A stretch of 64,000 bases of DNA from Microbotryum silenes-acaulis (GCA_003665825.1 QPFY01000002.1:2251187-2315186), one strand, 5' to 3'; shown: positions 44,323 through 56,883, numbered from the stretch's first letter. Notes: generated by a model from the sequence alone, not told the origin. Program-made: numbers and translations.

Positions 44323-47240
44323 ATGGCGTCCGTCAGGGCTCCAGTAGGGCGGACTTGTTCTTGCGTGAAGACAAAACGGTCCTTCTCTATCTCCTCCCTC
44401 CAACGCTGGCGACTGCCGTCCACCTCGTCGATAGCCTCGCTGGCAATCGACGTTCACCCTGCCATACAGCAAGCTCAAGCGGAGAGGGCACCTGTCGTAG
44501 CTCTCGAATCGACGTTGATCACGCATGGTAAGCTAGCAGATTGTGCAGAAGCCTTTCTAGGGCGACTTTGGCGGCTGCTTATCTTTCTTCACTTGCTCGA
44601 CCGGCTCTGGTGTTGCACAGGCATGTCACCACCGCATTGCTACGAGCTACCTTTGGAATGCGAGACCATTCTTAGAGACCAGGGAGTTGTGCCAGCAACC
44701 ATCGCCATCCTCGATGGGAGGATCAAAGTCGGCCTCGAGCCGCAACAGCTTGCACAACTGGCCGATAAGGCACATTCGACGGACAAGAGCGATTCGAATT
44801 GTGGAAGGTGGGGAGAAGGGAGCTGGGGCATGCTTGGTCAAGGTACGAGAGTGATTCACGTTCAATAGACCAGGAAGGATAGCTCACCTCTTATTCATTG
44901 CGTGGGAAAACTCGACTGGGGCAGGGTCTCTCAGGTGGTACGACGGTCTCGGCGACGATGGCGATAGCACATATGGTCGGCGTCAAGGTTTTCTCCACCG
45001 GCGGGATAGGTGGTGTACATCGAGGTGCAGAGACAAGTGAGTATTGTTGATCGAACGGGTAGGATACATCTCGACTACATCCGAGGTGCTGACTCGGACG
45101 GTTCGAGGTACATTCACAAGGTTTCGACATCTCGTCCGACTTGATCGCTCTCGCCGATACCCCTGTTGCCGTCGTCTGCGCTGGATCAAAGTCGATTCTG
45201 GATATAGGACTCACCCTTGAGTACCTTGTACATTGTCGACTCTACCTGGCAAATCCATGCGGATTGACGGATGGGCTGATCTGGATGCTTGGACGATACC
45301 ATCCACAGGAAGCGCATGCCGTGCCCGTCGCATCCCTCGCTACTGATGAGTGGCCAGCATTCTATTCGCCCACATCGGGATTCAAGTCACCGATGCGAAT
45401 CAACACCGAGGCAGAAGCAGCCGAGATCATTGGTTCGTCGTCGGCTGCCATGCGCATTCTTGGTCTGGCCTAACAGCACTTCTACCTTCGCCTGCACCAG
45501 CTATGACAGATCGGCTAGGTCTTCAAAGCTCGCTCCTGCTTGGTGTTCCGATACCAAAGGAACACCACCCAGAAGGTGCCGCAATTCAAAAGGCGGTCGA
45601 GCGAGCCGTTCGGGAAAGCGTGGAGAATGGCATGGCCAAGAGTGGCAAAGCCGTCACGCCTTGGTTGCTCGCTAGGGTCGGGCAGTTGACGGGGGTAGAG
45701 CTGTCATTTCCAGTGAGTCCCCGACGATGATAAGATCACCCATTCTTTACTGGACACTGAATGGTGCTAGACTTTATCACAGATCGGGCACTCATCAAGA
45801 ACAATGTCAGAGTGGGAGGCAGGGTGGCGCAAGAATATGCTCGGCTCATGAAAGAGGTGTGATGATTTGCCCCGTTACGTCACGTTGTCATTTAGCTGAG
45901 CGTTCTTCGACACCTGGAATAGCAGAGCCATCCGATAAAAACGCATGCTCCAGCGTTACCTGGTTTCTCACGACCCCGCAACCTCACTTTCGGCTCCGCC
46001 AGCCCTAGCCACTCCGGGCCCGCCACCACCTTCCGCCTCCGCAGCTCTCGTCGTCATCGGGTCTCTCGCGGTCGACATCTCAATGATCCCAACCTCTTCA
46101 CCACTCCAGACTACCTCCCCAGGCTCCGTCCATATTTCTCTCGGCGGTGTTGCAGGCAATGTCGCTGCCGCTGCCCGATCCATTGGCATATCCGACGTCC
46201 TGCTCGTCGCGGCGATAGGGGACGATCCTCTAGGATCTCTCGCGCGGACGCGACTCGGGGATCGTGGTATGCGGAGCGATGGCTTGATTTCATCGCTCAA
46301 GGATGGTCAAACAGCTACGTGTGGGTATTTGTTGGACGAAAAAGGTGGACTTGTGGGCGGTGTGGCAGACATGTCGATCGCGGCTTCGTTACCCGTTTCA
46401 GGAGGTACTTGAGAAGTTGAAGCGGGCCGAACGAATACTGTGGTGATGGATGGCAACCTCTCAATATCGTTGTTGACGGCAGTATTAGGGTACTGTCGGG
46501 AGAAGGAGATTCAGACCATCTTCGAGCCCACCTCGAACGCCCAATCACTCAAGATTCTCCGAGCCCTTTCCGACCCCCTCCCTTCCTCGGCTGGCCGACC
46601 CCCCATCGAAGAAACCCCTTTTGTCAGTCTAATCACGCCCAACATTCAAGAACTACAAGTGCTCTACGAACACGTCACAGATACATCCCCACGAAACCGC
46701 ATTGGAAAGCCGGCAACTGGTTCGACTTCATTACTTTACCTCATCACCTCTTGGCTAGAGATCTCCCCGAATGGATCACGGGCAAGGCGTTGTCCAAATG
46801 GCTGTGAGGCTCTTACCCCTCGTCGGATGTGTACTCGTCAAAGCGGGGGAAAGGGGCGTCGTCGTCATCCAACGAATCAGCGGAGGGGATCTAGTGACTC
46901 AATGGCGGAAGAAACAGGGAAAAACGTCGTCGTTGCACCTTGTACAAAGACGGGGAGGGAGGCCGTCGTCGTTGCTTATTGTCCCGGTGTTGAGATGGGA
47001 GAAGGGGAGATCGTTTCCGTTTACTGGGGCCGGGGATTCGTTAGCGGGGGGCTTTGGGGGCTTTGATGAGTAGAGGAAAAAAGCCTGGATGATTTGATGA
47101 GTTGAAGGGGTTGTGGATGTTGCTCAACAGGCGGCGGCGAGGACTTTGATGAGTTCGGAAGCGGTGGGGGATTTGACTGGGTTGCGGATGCATTGCCGGT
47201 TCTTACGGAGGGCGATAGACTTATGGCCTGAAGATAATTG
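44323..47240 (+). CDS. Pseudouridine-5'-phosphate glycosidase / PfkB sugar kinase fusion, possibly damaged
   Basis: Many exons: 44323-44527, 44621-44842, 44925-45036, 45121-45227, 45309-45462, 45501-45712, 45771-45857, then 45923 onward. A basic, Ser-rich start suggests a mitochondrial presequence. Glycosidase (IndA/YeiN, PF04227) blocks follow: [79 protein letters not shown] and [13 protein letters not shown]. Then comes a PfkB part: [41 protein letters not shown] and [10 protein letters not shown]. The fusion would remove pseudouridine from pseudouridine monophosphate and supply the kinase for pseudouridine salvage. The usual SRRD motif is unrecognisable. In-frame stops lie at 46410 and 47071, and two compensating shifts surround 46395-46440. 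The C-terminal block [18 protein letters not shown] lies beyond the last stops. The gene is therefore decayed or mis-assembled. Confidence 0.7.
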
Positions 47241-47315
47241 AGACGAATCCACACAGTTGATACAAAAAATACAACAACAACAGGGTAACATGATCTGCGT
47301 ACATTCCTTCGTTCC

Positions 47316-49001
47316 CTAGGAAGATATCATTCCTCGCCTAAGCCCTCGCCGCCCATCAAACCCTCTAGCCGTCGAGCTCCTCCCCCTCGTGACTTCCTCC
47401 TCCCCTTCACTCTCCAGCTCTTCACCCACCGAACCCAACCAACGGGCCCCTCCCTCATCATCCTCTATACTTATCCCCGTCGGAATTGTTTCCTTGAGTT
47501 CGGTTTCGTCCGTTTTACTCGTGCTCATGTCGACCAAAGGAGGTGCGGTACTTGTTGTTGCTGGAGCCACCAACTAGTAAAAACGATAGCTGACAGGGTC
47601 AGTATCGAGACGCTCAAAGTAAAAGAGATACCGGGCTACTCACTAAACGGGGGTATCGTCTCCCTCGACCGAGATTGTTGATGATCATGCCCCAGAGACC
47701 CATCAGCGCGACAGTCGAGGTGATGAGCAGGACAAAGGCCCATCGCTTGGGTTGTGTGACGGCGATGACTAAAGAATCAAAAGGAGATGATGTCCGATGA
47801 GAAGACTCAAGAATGAAGCGCGTACCGGTGAGACTTACGAGCGTCGCACCTCCTGTCAACGAGCGATCCGGAAACATGTTTTCCGCTCCATTAGCATGAG
47901 CGAGTGCTTAGCTGTGTCCACGACCATCAACTTTCCAACTCACCTGGTGGATGCACAGTTTGGTCAATTGCATTACTGAGATACTTGTTGCAACAGTGAG
48001 AGCCAATGCGACGGGAACGAGACCCGAGAAACTCGTTCCGTGAGGCTAAGTCGGCATTCGACCATTTGGGAAACAGGAGAAGAGGAGACGATCTATGAGA
48101 GTTGATTCGGAGTCAGGTCTTAGCTCTCTAGCCCAGGAAACTTATGATGAAGGAAGGGACGTACTATGCTCCCCGTCAAAGCGGAAAAGAGATGCCCTCC
48201 CACGAGTGCGCGAGGTTGGGATAGAGGTCCTTCGGGAACGCCATACACCAGGACGGCTGTGGCGCCGAGCGAGCCAATCGCCAACGGTAACACTTGGTCA
48301 TTCGAAGGCAAAGACAGACGACAAGGCGCAAGCGATGAGGATCGAGACGAATGAGCCACCCATGTGATCAAGATATTCTCGCCTGCTTTGGGAGGAATGC
48401 GAAGGGCGTCAACAAGCGAGAGGAGAGGGCCTAATATTAGATGAAGGGGCGAGCGGGGATCGCGGCGTCAGAACTTGTCCGATCTGGCATCCGGGGAAGA
48501 TCCCGGTTGAGCTCGCCTTGTAGGAGGTCTGTGACCAAGGAAATGTGCGAGCTCGGGCGGTAGTCTTTCGACCCATGTCGGCCTGTGGACGTTGGATACG
48601 ATGGTAGTCGACGTCGCGTCCGAGCCTCTGTGATGACTGGGCCGTGCGGTGCCCATCGGATTGAAACTCCGAGGTGGGGAATCATCGACATAGGAAGCCC
48701 CACCTCCCGGTGCTGCGCCTCCGTAAGTGTTCGCAGTTCCTCCTCGACTAGTCGATCTGAGCGCCCTCCAAAGCGGTGCTCGACTCCCCGAATCCGAACC
48801 ACGGTCCAAGCTGATCGATTCGGACCTAACGCTACTGCCAATTGTCGAAGGTCGACCGCGAGAATGGGAGAACCGTCTCGCTCCCGCGCCGAGAGTCGCT
48901 GAGGCCCGGAGAGGGGACAGGGAAGCCTCCCTCTCGAAGCCGGTGCGATGGTGGATGGGTTGAGGAGCCGGGATCGGGTTCGACGTGGCGGCCGAGGTCA
49001 T
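47316..49001 (-). pseudogene. HPP-family integral membrane protein with frame lesions
   Basis: From an ATG at 49001, a long Ser/Arg-rich region ends in RPTWVERLPPELAHFLGHRPP. HPP-family blocks follow: LPLAIGSLGATAVLVYGVPEGPLSQPRALVGGHLFSALTG (near 48170-48290), SGLVPVALALTVATSISVMQLTK (47970-48040), HPPGGATLV, and AVTQPKRWAFVLLITSTVALMGLWGMIINNLG (47680-47780). The tail is acidic. Four to five membrane helices are expected, as in HPP (PF04982) proteins, which include nitrite transporters. HMGGSFVSILIACALSSFAF is one frame away from the next block. The conserved HPPGG run is also one frame away from the preceding TK, at an AAA run near 47960. At least two single-base shifts suggest a pseudogene or base-call errors. 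Confidence 0.65.
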
Positions 49002-49385
49002 GGAGGCGAGGGTCGAAGAGATTTGTATCAATGCTACGACCGCATGCGGCGGGGAAAGAGAGAGGCAATAATGCGCGAGACGACCGCCCGAGGGTGAAAG
49101 AGGCCCCCACTGGCCCCCATCTCCGACGCGGACAACGACTCGGCAGCCGTGTCGGGTCTCCTCCCGGCACCGTGGCGACGTGGAAAGGTGGCTATGTACC
49201 CGAACAGGAATATGATCCTGCGTTTGGCTCTCCCATCCCATCCTCTTGACCAGTCGTTCGCGTATGTACACTACCTACCGTGTCTCTGCCGACCGAGACT
49301 GAATCACGTGATCATCTCCCCTCGGCAGTTCGGTCGAGAGTTGCCGAGGACCGAGGTCGCTGATCGTCAATTTCGCAAGTTGCAA
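49002..49385. other. Promoter region of the HPP gene, left flank of the transposon
   Basis: No gene seen. It should hold the promoter of the minus-strand HPP gene. The left terminus of the Plavaka-like element begins at 49386. Confidence 0.4.
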
Positions 49386-49668
49386 CATCAGCAACTTTGC
49401 CACTCGCGCTTTAGTGCAATTTAGCGCACTTTAGCGCACTTTAGCGAACTTTAGTGAAATTTAGCTCGTTTTCTATAATCTCCGGTGGGTCGCTAAATGA
49501 CACTTAAAAGGCACTTAACTTAAGTGCCATTTAGTGCTTCCGTGCCATTTAGTGCACTTTGTGCCATTTAGTGCTTTCGTGCCATTTAGTGCACTTTATA
49601 GTGGTTTTGCAACAGCAACCTGATTCAGTGCTATTATGTGTATAAGCGCACTTTAGCGACCAATGCTA
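49386..49668. repeat. Left terminal and subterminal repeats of the Plavaka-like element
   Basis: After the CATCAGCAACTTTGCC end, the motif CACTTTAGCG and variants (TTTAGTG, TTTAGCG, GCCATTTAGTGC) recur more than ten times in both orientations, with a palindromic CTTAACTTAAGTGCC patch near 49517. These are probable transposase-binding sites. Confidence 0.8.
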
Positions 49669-49749
49669 TGCCTGGTAGTACTTCTTTATACTTATATTCC
49701 ACTTCTAATTCTGCAGTGCTGAGTACTAAGTTACTACCAACCAAATAAC

Positions 49750-51914
49750 TCATTCTGAGCGACCGCTTCTTGCGTATCAATCGGGGCAAAGTTTGCCGAA
49801 GTACCCGACCTCCGTCCCCGCCTCGAGCGAGTTCTCGGCCACGCTGCCTCCACACTCGCCCAAACGCGCTTCGTGATCAAGTCTGAACTTGAGGCATACC
49901 CCCCGCTGCGGAAACGGCTCATTATGCCGGCAACGAAAGGTGCTTGAACCTCGCCCGAAAATTCCGCATTTGAATTGAACACCCGCTCGAGAGACACGCG
50001 CGCCTATCGATGAGACCAGTAGACAATGTTAGGTCGAACGCCAGCCGGATGATCCCGGAGAAGTCTCGACTCACCGCAGCATAAGCGTGACACACTAGCC
50101 CAAAAGCGATGGCGTGCTGGTGCGGCTTCGTTAAATCAAGCGTTTCCCAGTCGAGAGAGGCCAGCTTTTTGCTCTTGGCGCGGACTGCGAACACGGCGGC
50201 GAGAGTGTAGAACAATGGGTTTGACAGGTCCTGTGGCATCTGGCCGGCCGGAAGGTATTGCTGCAGGCACGCAAAAAGTGAACACCGAAGTTCAGCGCTG
50301 CGCGGGAGTACAACTCTTTGAAGCTCACCCTGTAAGTGGGGCCACAGCGAAGTTCCAAGAACCCCTCCGAACAATTCTTAGCCTCGCTAAGAAGGGACGT
50401 GGCTGATGCGGTTGCCAGTTCCCCGCCGCCCTCGTCAATTTTGTACGCAGCCAGTGTAGGTACCTCGGCCTCCGTCCTCATCATCGATAGTACCGCCTGG
50501 TTTGTTGCCCGCACCTGTTAGTGAAGTGTAGGCTCGCTATGTCAGTCTGTGACCCAAGCAGGGAGAAATTCGGGTAGTGTGAGACATACTTTTGCTACCA
50601 TCGCGTCGGTTACCTCGTAGGTTTTATCGTCGGTTACGATCGGATAAGTCTTGGCGACTTGCAAAAGCTGGTCACGAATCTGCGACGCCGTTACCCATAA
50701 TCCAGATTCCTTTTGGATATTCATCAGGAAAATGTGCTTGTACCAGACTGCGGCGACCTCGGCTTCATCCGGGGGTAGAGGGTCGGCCTTGACATTGATT
50801 CGGTTCCGTCGCGCAGAGGTGCTCCTGGACGACGGCAACAAGCCTTCGCGAGCTGGAAGTTGCCCGGGGTTCCGCTCAGATGCAGATGATGAAGCGGATG
50901 CCGTAGGGGCTTGGGTAGTACTCGACCTGACTCTGGACGCGGCCGAGGATGCGACAACCTGCCCGCATGCAAGGATCAAATGGCAGCAGTCAGGCACTAG
51001 TTGCTTCTCAGGGAAGAAAAGACAATCTCACCTTCTCCTTGCAAGCCCTCGCGAAGTCTGCCAGTGAAATATCAGCACAAAAACGTGGTGGCAATTGATG
51101 CTAAGAACCACCGTACCGTCTCCGTCCTCGTCCTCGCCCTCATCGGCATCATCATCGTCGTCTTCGTCGCCGCTCTCGTCGCTGTCGCTCTCATCGTCGT
51201 CCTCACTATCATCGTCGTCCTCACTATCATCGTCGTCCTCACTATCGTCTTCGTCCTGGTCTTCTTCTGATATGGTATGCGCGGTATAGACAGTAACCGC
51301 TTCGTAAATATTAACTCAGTGCGATGGTGTAGACCTGGCTCACCGTGCATCTCGATCGGACGACTGCTACGGCCTACGCGGCCGTTGACGACTAGCAGCG
51401 TCTCAGTAGAGGATGCAGCAGGGTCGGGTAGGGTGATCGAAGCTTTAGATCTGCAAAATACTGGCGCGACTCAATGTCTGCTGCCGCGCGTCACGATATG
51501 ATCCACGCCACCACTGAGCGCTGAACTCACTTGCGACCCTTCTTACCCGGCTTGTCGCAGGCGAGAGCAGGAGCGTGTTCCGAGTCTTGACCGCGTTTGT
51601 TCCTATGGACGTACGAGATGAGTTTGACATGCCAGACACATAGATAGATGGTATTAACCGAAATCAAAGGCTCCTCACTCAGGAAGGTCTGCGACAGACT
51701 GATAAGCATTCGCGCTGGCGAGGGAGATGGCCGCTTTTCTGGACTTCGCATTTTTGGCCTGCTTGGCCGCCTTTGCGGCCGCCGCCTTGCTCTGCGCTCG
51801 AACCTGCTTGGCCTTTGTTTTGACCGCGCGTTGATCCCGCCGGTCGCTGACGGTGTCCCGGTCGGCGGCTACCGCCTTGGCCACACCTTTCGATGCCTGC
51901 CGGGCAGGTGCCAT
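49750..51914 (-). CDS. Accessory protein of the Plavaka-like element (ORF B)
   Basis: Spliced minus-strand gene. Exon 1 (from an ATG at 51914) encodes an Ala/Lys/Arg-rich basic region (RAVKTKAKQVRAQSKAAAAKAAKQAKNAKSRKAAIS). It ends in phase 2 at a GTGAGG donor near 51681 and continues at NKRGQDSEHAPAL. Then comes a strongly acidic tract from 18-bp repeats (51170-51255, (SEDDDD)n). The body has AAVWYKHIFLMNIQKESGLWVTASQIRDQLLQV near 50640-50750 and DLSNPLFYTLAAVFAVRAK ... HAIAFGLVCHAYA near 50085-50230. The same blocks (GAWFQTIFMQNILDGQGLWRTKRSLYTQSQ; FALLTHAYAG) occur at 57031-57790 in the adjacent outer element, so this is a conserved second transposon gene. I know no named domain for it. 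The basic head and acidic middle suggest DNA or chromatin contact. Exact exon borders are approximate. Confidence 0.65.
51170..51255. repeat. 18-bp tandem repeat encoding an acidic tract
   Basis: CTCACTATCATCGTCGTC occurs about three times with degenerate flanking copies rich in TCG and TCC. On the minus strand it encodes Ser-Glu-Asp-Asp-Asp-Asp repeats within ORF B of the Plavaka-like element. Confidence 0.8.
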
Positions 51915-52348
51915 GGATCGATTCACAAGGAACCGGTCAGGGCGAGATGGACAGGCGAGGGTGGGCGCAAGAGGGACGGGTGGGGATCGTTGGCGGCGGC
52001 AGTGAGCGGGAGGAAGGAAAAAGAGGCCCGTGACGGCGCGTGGCCTTGGTAAACAACACGCGGCCGTGGCCTAATGCGAGTCACTTCGACGCGACGGCGC
52101 TCGCGCTCGCGTCCGAGCAAAGGCCCGGTTCACGCCAAGTTGGAGGGCTGAAGGCGCTGACCAGCGGTTCGACACCCTCTGGCCGCGTGGGCGACGCGCG
52201 AGGAATCTCTTCTGCCTTACTCACAAATCTATTCAAGTCTCGGCCCCTATCAACAGGCGTAAGAGGCGCAGTCGATCCCTCTTGCCTTCGCCGCATAGCG
52301 ACTTCAATCTACGATACTCGCCGGCCTTCACACTGGCTCTGTCACTGC
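51915..52348. promoter_or_regulatory. Divergent promoter region of the transposon genes
   Basis: About 430 bp separate the start of ORF B (minus) from the transposase ATG at 52349 (plus). The transposase frame stays open upstream to about 52040, so a longer N-terminus is possible. No clear TATA box was seen. Confidence 0.45.
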
Positions 52349-55300
52349 ATGGATCCAGGGCCGCGCGTGGCCTACGCATGTGACTTTGACTACTGTGAGC
52401 GTGAGTTCAGGTCTCTGCGGGGGTTGTCTCTGCACAGGCGACAGATACATCGGCCGCCTGTCGACAAGGAACCTTGCACTGCCGACGAAGCCGAACAACA
52501 GCGGCTCGCTGCTCTCACATGGAACGCGACGGTTCAAGCCAATATCGAGTACCAAAATCGTGTGCGGCTTTGCGAACGGCTCGGCATCCCATACGACTCG
52601 GACGTCAGCGCCAGCGAATCGGATTCTGACGCGTCATCAACGGAGTCGGACGACGAGGGACGGGCCAAGCAAACACATTGGGACCGTCGGCAGCATCGGA
52701 AGTTCCGGGCTGAGTCATACCCCGAGGCGGGATGGGCGTGCGACGCGCCGAAGGGAACTACTGCGAGACCCAATCGCCTCCTCCGACGCACGACGCGCGC
52801 CTGCATGATCCGACCAATCCCTACTTTCCTTTCGAGGACGAACTCAGCTTCGAATTCGCCAGACTGGCGGAGAAGAACCGCTTTTCGAAGAGGGTCTTCG
52901 ATGATCTATTGCACCTTCATAGAAAAGCCGGAGTGAGTACGAGTACTACGGCGTTCACTGCCTGTCCAGGCGCTGGAAGCTAGACTGTGTCGGGTGGCCA
53001 CTGCAGCGAGCTAATCAATCGATCAACTAACTCTCACAGCTCGAGTATCAATACAAGACTCGCAAAGCTTATCGTAAAATCCTGAAAAAGGTTCCTTATG
53101 GTGCGTTTGTCCAGGTCTTGGTGTATTCTATCCTCATGCTGAGTTTGACTTTGATCATCCAATTGACGTCCGCAGCAAAGTGGACCGAATGGAAGAAGAA
53201 ATCCTTAAAATTGACGAGAGGAAATCTCGGTATTCCTGAGGGGTTCGGCAGTCTTCCTTTCTTGGACCAGGTGAGAACGTTCATGCTACAGCCGCGGATA
53301 CCGCCGCTGACGTGCGGCGGGCAACCCGAATGATTTCGCAGTCGTTCGACTACTATATTCGCGATGCGGAGGCGGTCCTGCGTCATCTTCTCTCGTCCAC
53401 CGCCTTTTTGGGCCACCAGAGCTTTGCTCCAGAACAACTGTTCCAAGTTCACAAAGACGGTTCCGAAACCCGCTTTTATTCCGAACCGCTTACAGGCACA
53501 GAGGCCTGGGACTTTCAGGTGAGTCGACCTACTCCCTGAGCCCAGCACCCCACCATTCGGCAAGCTGACTGATATTGCAACAGTGTGCTCTACCCGATAG
53601 ACGCCATTTCGGCATTCGCATCGATACGGGGCACGACGCAACAGCACTGGCCATGGGAACCGGCACAGCCTCCGCCCATCCGATCTACCTCTCGCTCGGA
53701 AACAACGCCGGCTTTCTCAAGAGGGGCCCTTATGGGGGCATGATCCTCATTGGATATTTCCCTAACATTACTCGTTCGTCTCCGTCGGACCGCTGGGGTG
53801 CATCAATTGGCTGAAAATATGATGACTGACCAGATAAATGAGTTTTGCAGGCACTGACAAAGGCAACGACGAGTTGTGGCGTTTGTTCACTCGACGAGTG
53901 AAACATTGCGTACTCGAGTGAGTTGCCAATTCGAGTCGCAACTGTTTCCCTGGCCCCGCCTGACCTATGAACCTTTTAGGCAATTGTGGCAACCGATCAA
54001 GCGCTTTCTCACCGAGAGTCATTTGTTTCTGTGCGCCGACGGCCACTATCGTTTCGCGCGCGTGTACTTCGGCCCAACAGCTGTCGACTATCCGGAAGCG
54101 TGCTGGTTGCTGGGTGTGGCATCAGGGCATGTCGTTTGGTAAGCCTCGAGCAAGCTATCTTCCATGGGTAGATACAGAACACTGATGCCTGAACCATGTC
54201 GTTGCCAGCTGTACGCTTAAGCATGGCGAACTCCACCAGTCGCCAGGGGAACCGAGGACTAGTGCCAAGTCAGCGGCCCTTCGTGATGAAGCGAAGCAAG
54301 TCGATGGGAGTATGCACAAGCAGATTGCCGCCCTACGGATTCATGGGCTAAATTTCGGTTGGGTGAGTCATGTGCCCAGGCCGGAACCGCCCGATACCAC
54401 CAGCGGCTGACGAAGGTTTGCCCGTGTCTTCCCCGCAAAGACTGTTTGGGATGGGCTTGGAATCAACGGTCACAAACTTTGCGGTGCGGATTCCCTTCAT
54501 CAACTGATTAAAGGTATGCGCTTCTGTTCAATGATGTCAAAGTTATACTGTCAAGTGCTAATGTTCGCATCCAAATGGTGACAGGCATGGTCAAGGACAT
54601 CACCATCGACACTCTTTTGATCAGCTTCTGCAAAGACGACGAATCAAGGTTCGTGTTCGATCAGATCACCACCAGTATTGGCGCACAGTGAGTGACTCGA
54701 TCTGCCAAGAGACGCTGATTTGCGACCGAAACCGAGTTCTGACGTACCCATCGAATGTGAACGCGATCTCGCGATGCCACAGTCTCAGATGCATGCCGAT
54801 GCATTCGCTGCAACGCCGATTCAAGGACGGCTTCCTGCATACGAACTGGACGGGTGCACATACTCGCAAGCTGATGAATGTACGTCGCAGATGGATCAGA
54901 CTGTGACTTGGTTCGCGCTGATCTTGAGGACCAACCTGCCTGGAGTGTAGATTTTCCCCGCTGCGATATGGGGTAGGTGCCAATTTTCGTCGCTTTTTGT
55001 TGACGTCGCGTGAAGGCTCATCGAGGCGCCTTGATTGTCCTGATTACATCGTGCGCAGAGGTGACATGGGTTGACAAAGACAGGGTCTCTTGCACCATGG
55101 TCGACGATATATGCCTTATCATGGCCATCCTTTCCTACATCATCATGCACGCCACTTCTCTTGAATCCACCGAGGAGAGCTTGGAGGACTTGGAGTTGCT
55201 GATTTCCGAATACATGCTAGTAAGTTCACACTCTTGCGTGCGGATACCACTATTTCGGCGAGTTTCAGATAGCTTATGATTCGTTGCTGCTTTTCCTTGG

Positions 55301-56557
55301 GCAGCTCGTCTCGAGGAACTTCACTCGCGATCGAATGAGGAAGAACGGCGAAGTCACAAACCTTGGGTTCAATTGGCCCCGATTGCACGCAATAGGACAC
55401 TACCCCGAATGGACAAGAAAGTGGGGGGTTGCACCGCACTCAAACACAGCGGATGGAGAGGTGAGCTCATGCCGAGCCAGGTATTTTGCGACCATGAGAT
55501 GCTGACCAGTCCTGCCACGCATGATTCACTAGCGCGCTCACATCGACTATGCTAAAGTTCACTGGCGTGCCAGCAACAAGTGCAATGCGGATGGCCAAAT
55601 ACGTGAAGGGGCTAGCCGTTCGGAGACAATGCGATCTCTTGTCGAAACGTTGACGATTGCAGGGCGCATGGAAACAACCTTCGACACAGCCCTGATTCCA
55701 ATTCCGGCCCGTCCGGTCCGAAAAGTTGCGCTATCTGAGCGAGCTGGTGAGATCGGCATCGGGTCGCGCGAGGTTTACGGAGTTAGATAACTCGACACTT
55801 TGTCTGCAGGTGGTAAATACCGGCGAATGATGGATCTCGATGCGCTGTCGAGGGCATTGGGCCAAGAAGATCTTGTAATGCTTGTGAGTTAGATGCAGTA
55901 CTCTGCACTTGGCCGAGATCGTATTCTGACCCGTTGCTCCAAAAACCATCGCATACACAGACCGCAGACTACCTCGGATCCAATGAGTATGACGACATTC
56001 GGGCTGGATATTTGGCTACCAAGTGGCAGTACAGCTTCAAGATCGGAGGGGCGATGTACAAGAACCCTCCTAAGCCTACACTCGACGCCGCTAGTGAGTC
56101 GGAAGTTTTCCAAATCACTTACCAAACATAACTCATCGCGCTGACACAATGACTTTTATTGAGTTCCGCTCGTGCAAACGATCTGGGCCAACCCAAATTA
56201 CCCTTATCGTGGAGAAGGAACGGTCGGTCCGCGCTTTGATTGCGTATTCGTTCACAATTCGCCTACCACCCCGGGGTCGACGAGGAGAGACCTACTGGGA
56301 CATTGCTTCTCGGCCCTTCACGGTGTTTCACATCCGCTTTCAAAGTGAATCCACGGGTTTTCTTGGTGGGTTCGCAGCGTATGTATCACTCTAATTGCAG
56401 ATCTGGAGCCCATTTGCTGACGCCAATCTCAATGTTCGGACGAGAACAGAAGTTGCCGATTAAGTTCCCGTTGGCAAGAAGATGCTCTATCGGGAAATCA
56501 CACATCCCCCCGCCGGAGCCCCGGAGTCTTCCCATCATGGAAAAATCAAACACTTGA
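52349..56557 (+). CDS. Plavaka-like transposase
   Basis: The N-terminus is a C2H2 finger (CDFDYCEREFRSLRGLSLHRRQIH; C-x4-C-x12-H-x4-H). An acidic Ser/Asp linker follows, then NPYFPFEDELSFEFARLAEKNRFSK, the usual region after the finger. Well-supported exons are 53040-53100, 53176-53270, 53342-53518 and 53584 onward. They encode AWDFQCALPDRRHFGIRIDTGHDATALAMGTGTASAHPIYLSLGN and a GPYGGMILIGYFP block, matching the conserved ATG-NxxxPLYLSLGN core of Plavaka transposases. Later blocks are LFLCADGHYRFARVYFGPTAVDYPEACWLLGVASG, CGADSLHQLIKGMVKD (53870-54640), WPRLHAIGHYPEWTRKWGVAPHSNTADGE and RAHIDYAKVHWRASNKCNADG (to 55600), then a tail to about 56557. A frame change near 52740 is either a small intron or a lesion. 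Probably a nearly intact transposase. Confidence 0.75.
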
Positions 56558-56883
56558 ATCTGGTTCAACACAACAATCTTTGGTGATTGCGTGATCGCAC
56601 CTCGGAATCGCAGGAAGGGGAAAGGGAGGGCGGCGCAAATGGATCTGTCAGAATAGCCCCTGTCATGAGTTTGGTCACTTGAATCATCAGTACTATAGCT
56701 TCAGTTCTGGTAGGAATCGTGGTATTTTGTAATACTGCAAAACATGTGTCAAGAGCAAATTATGTCTTTATGTATCTATTGCAAGTCGAGTACTTGGTAT
56801 ACTGATACCTAGAGATTATAATAAGAAGTATAGAAACCAAGGTCCTTACATTGATACACCTCACCACGGCACTGCTCCAAATG

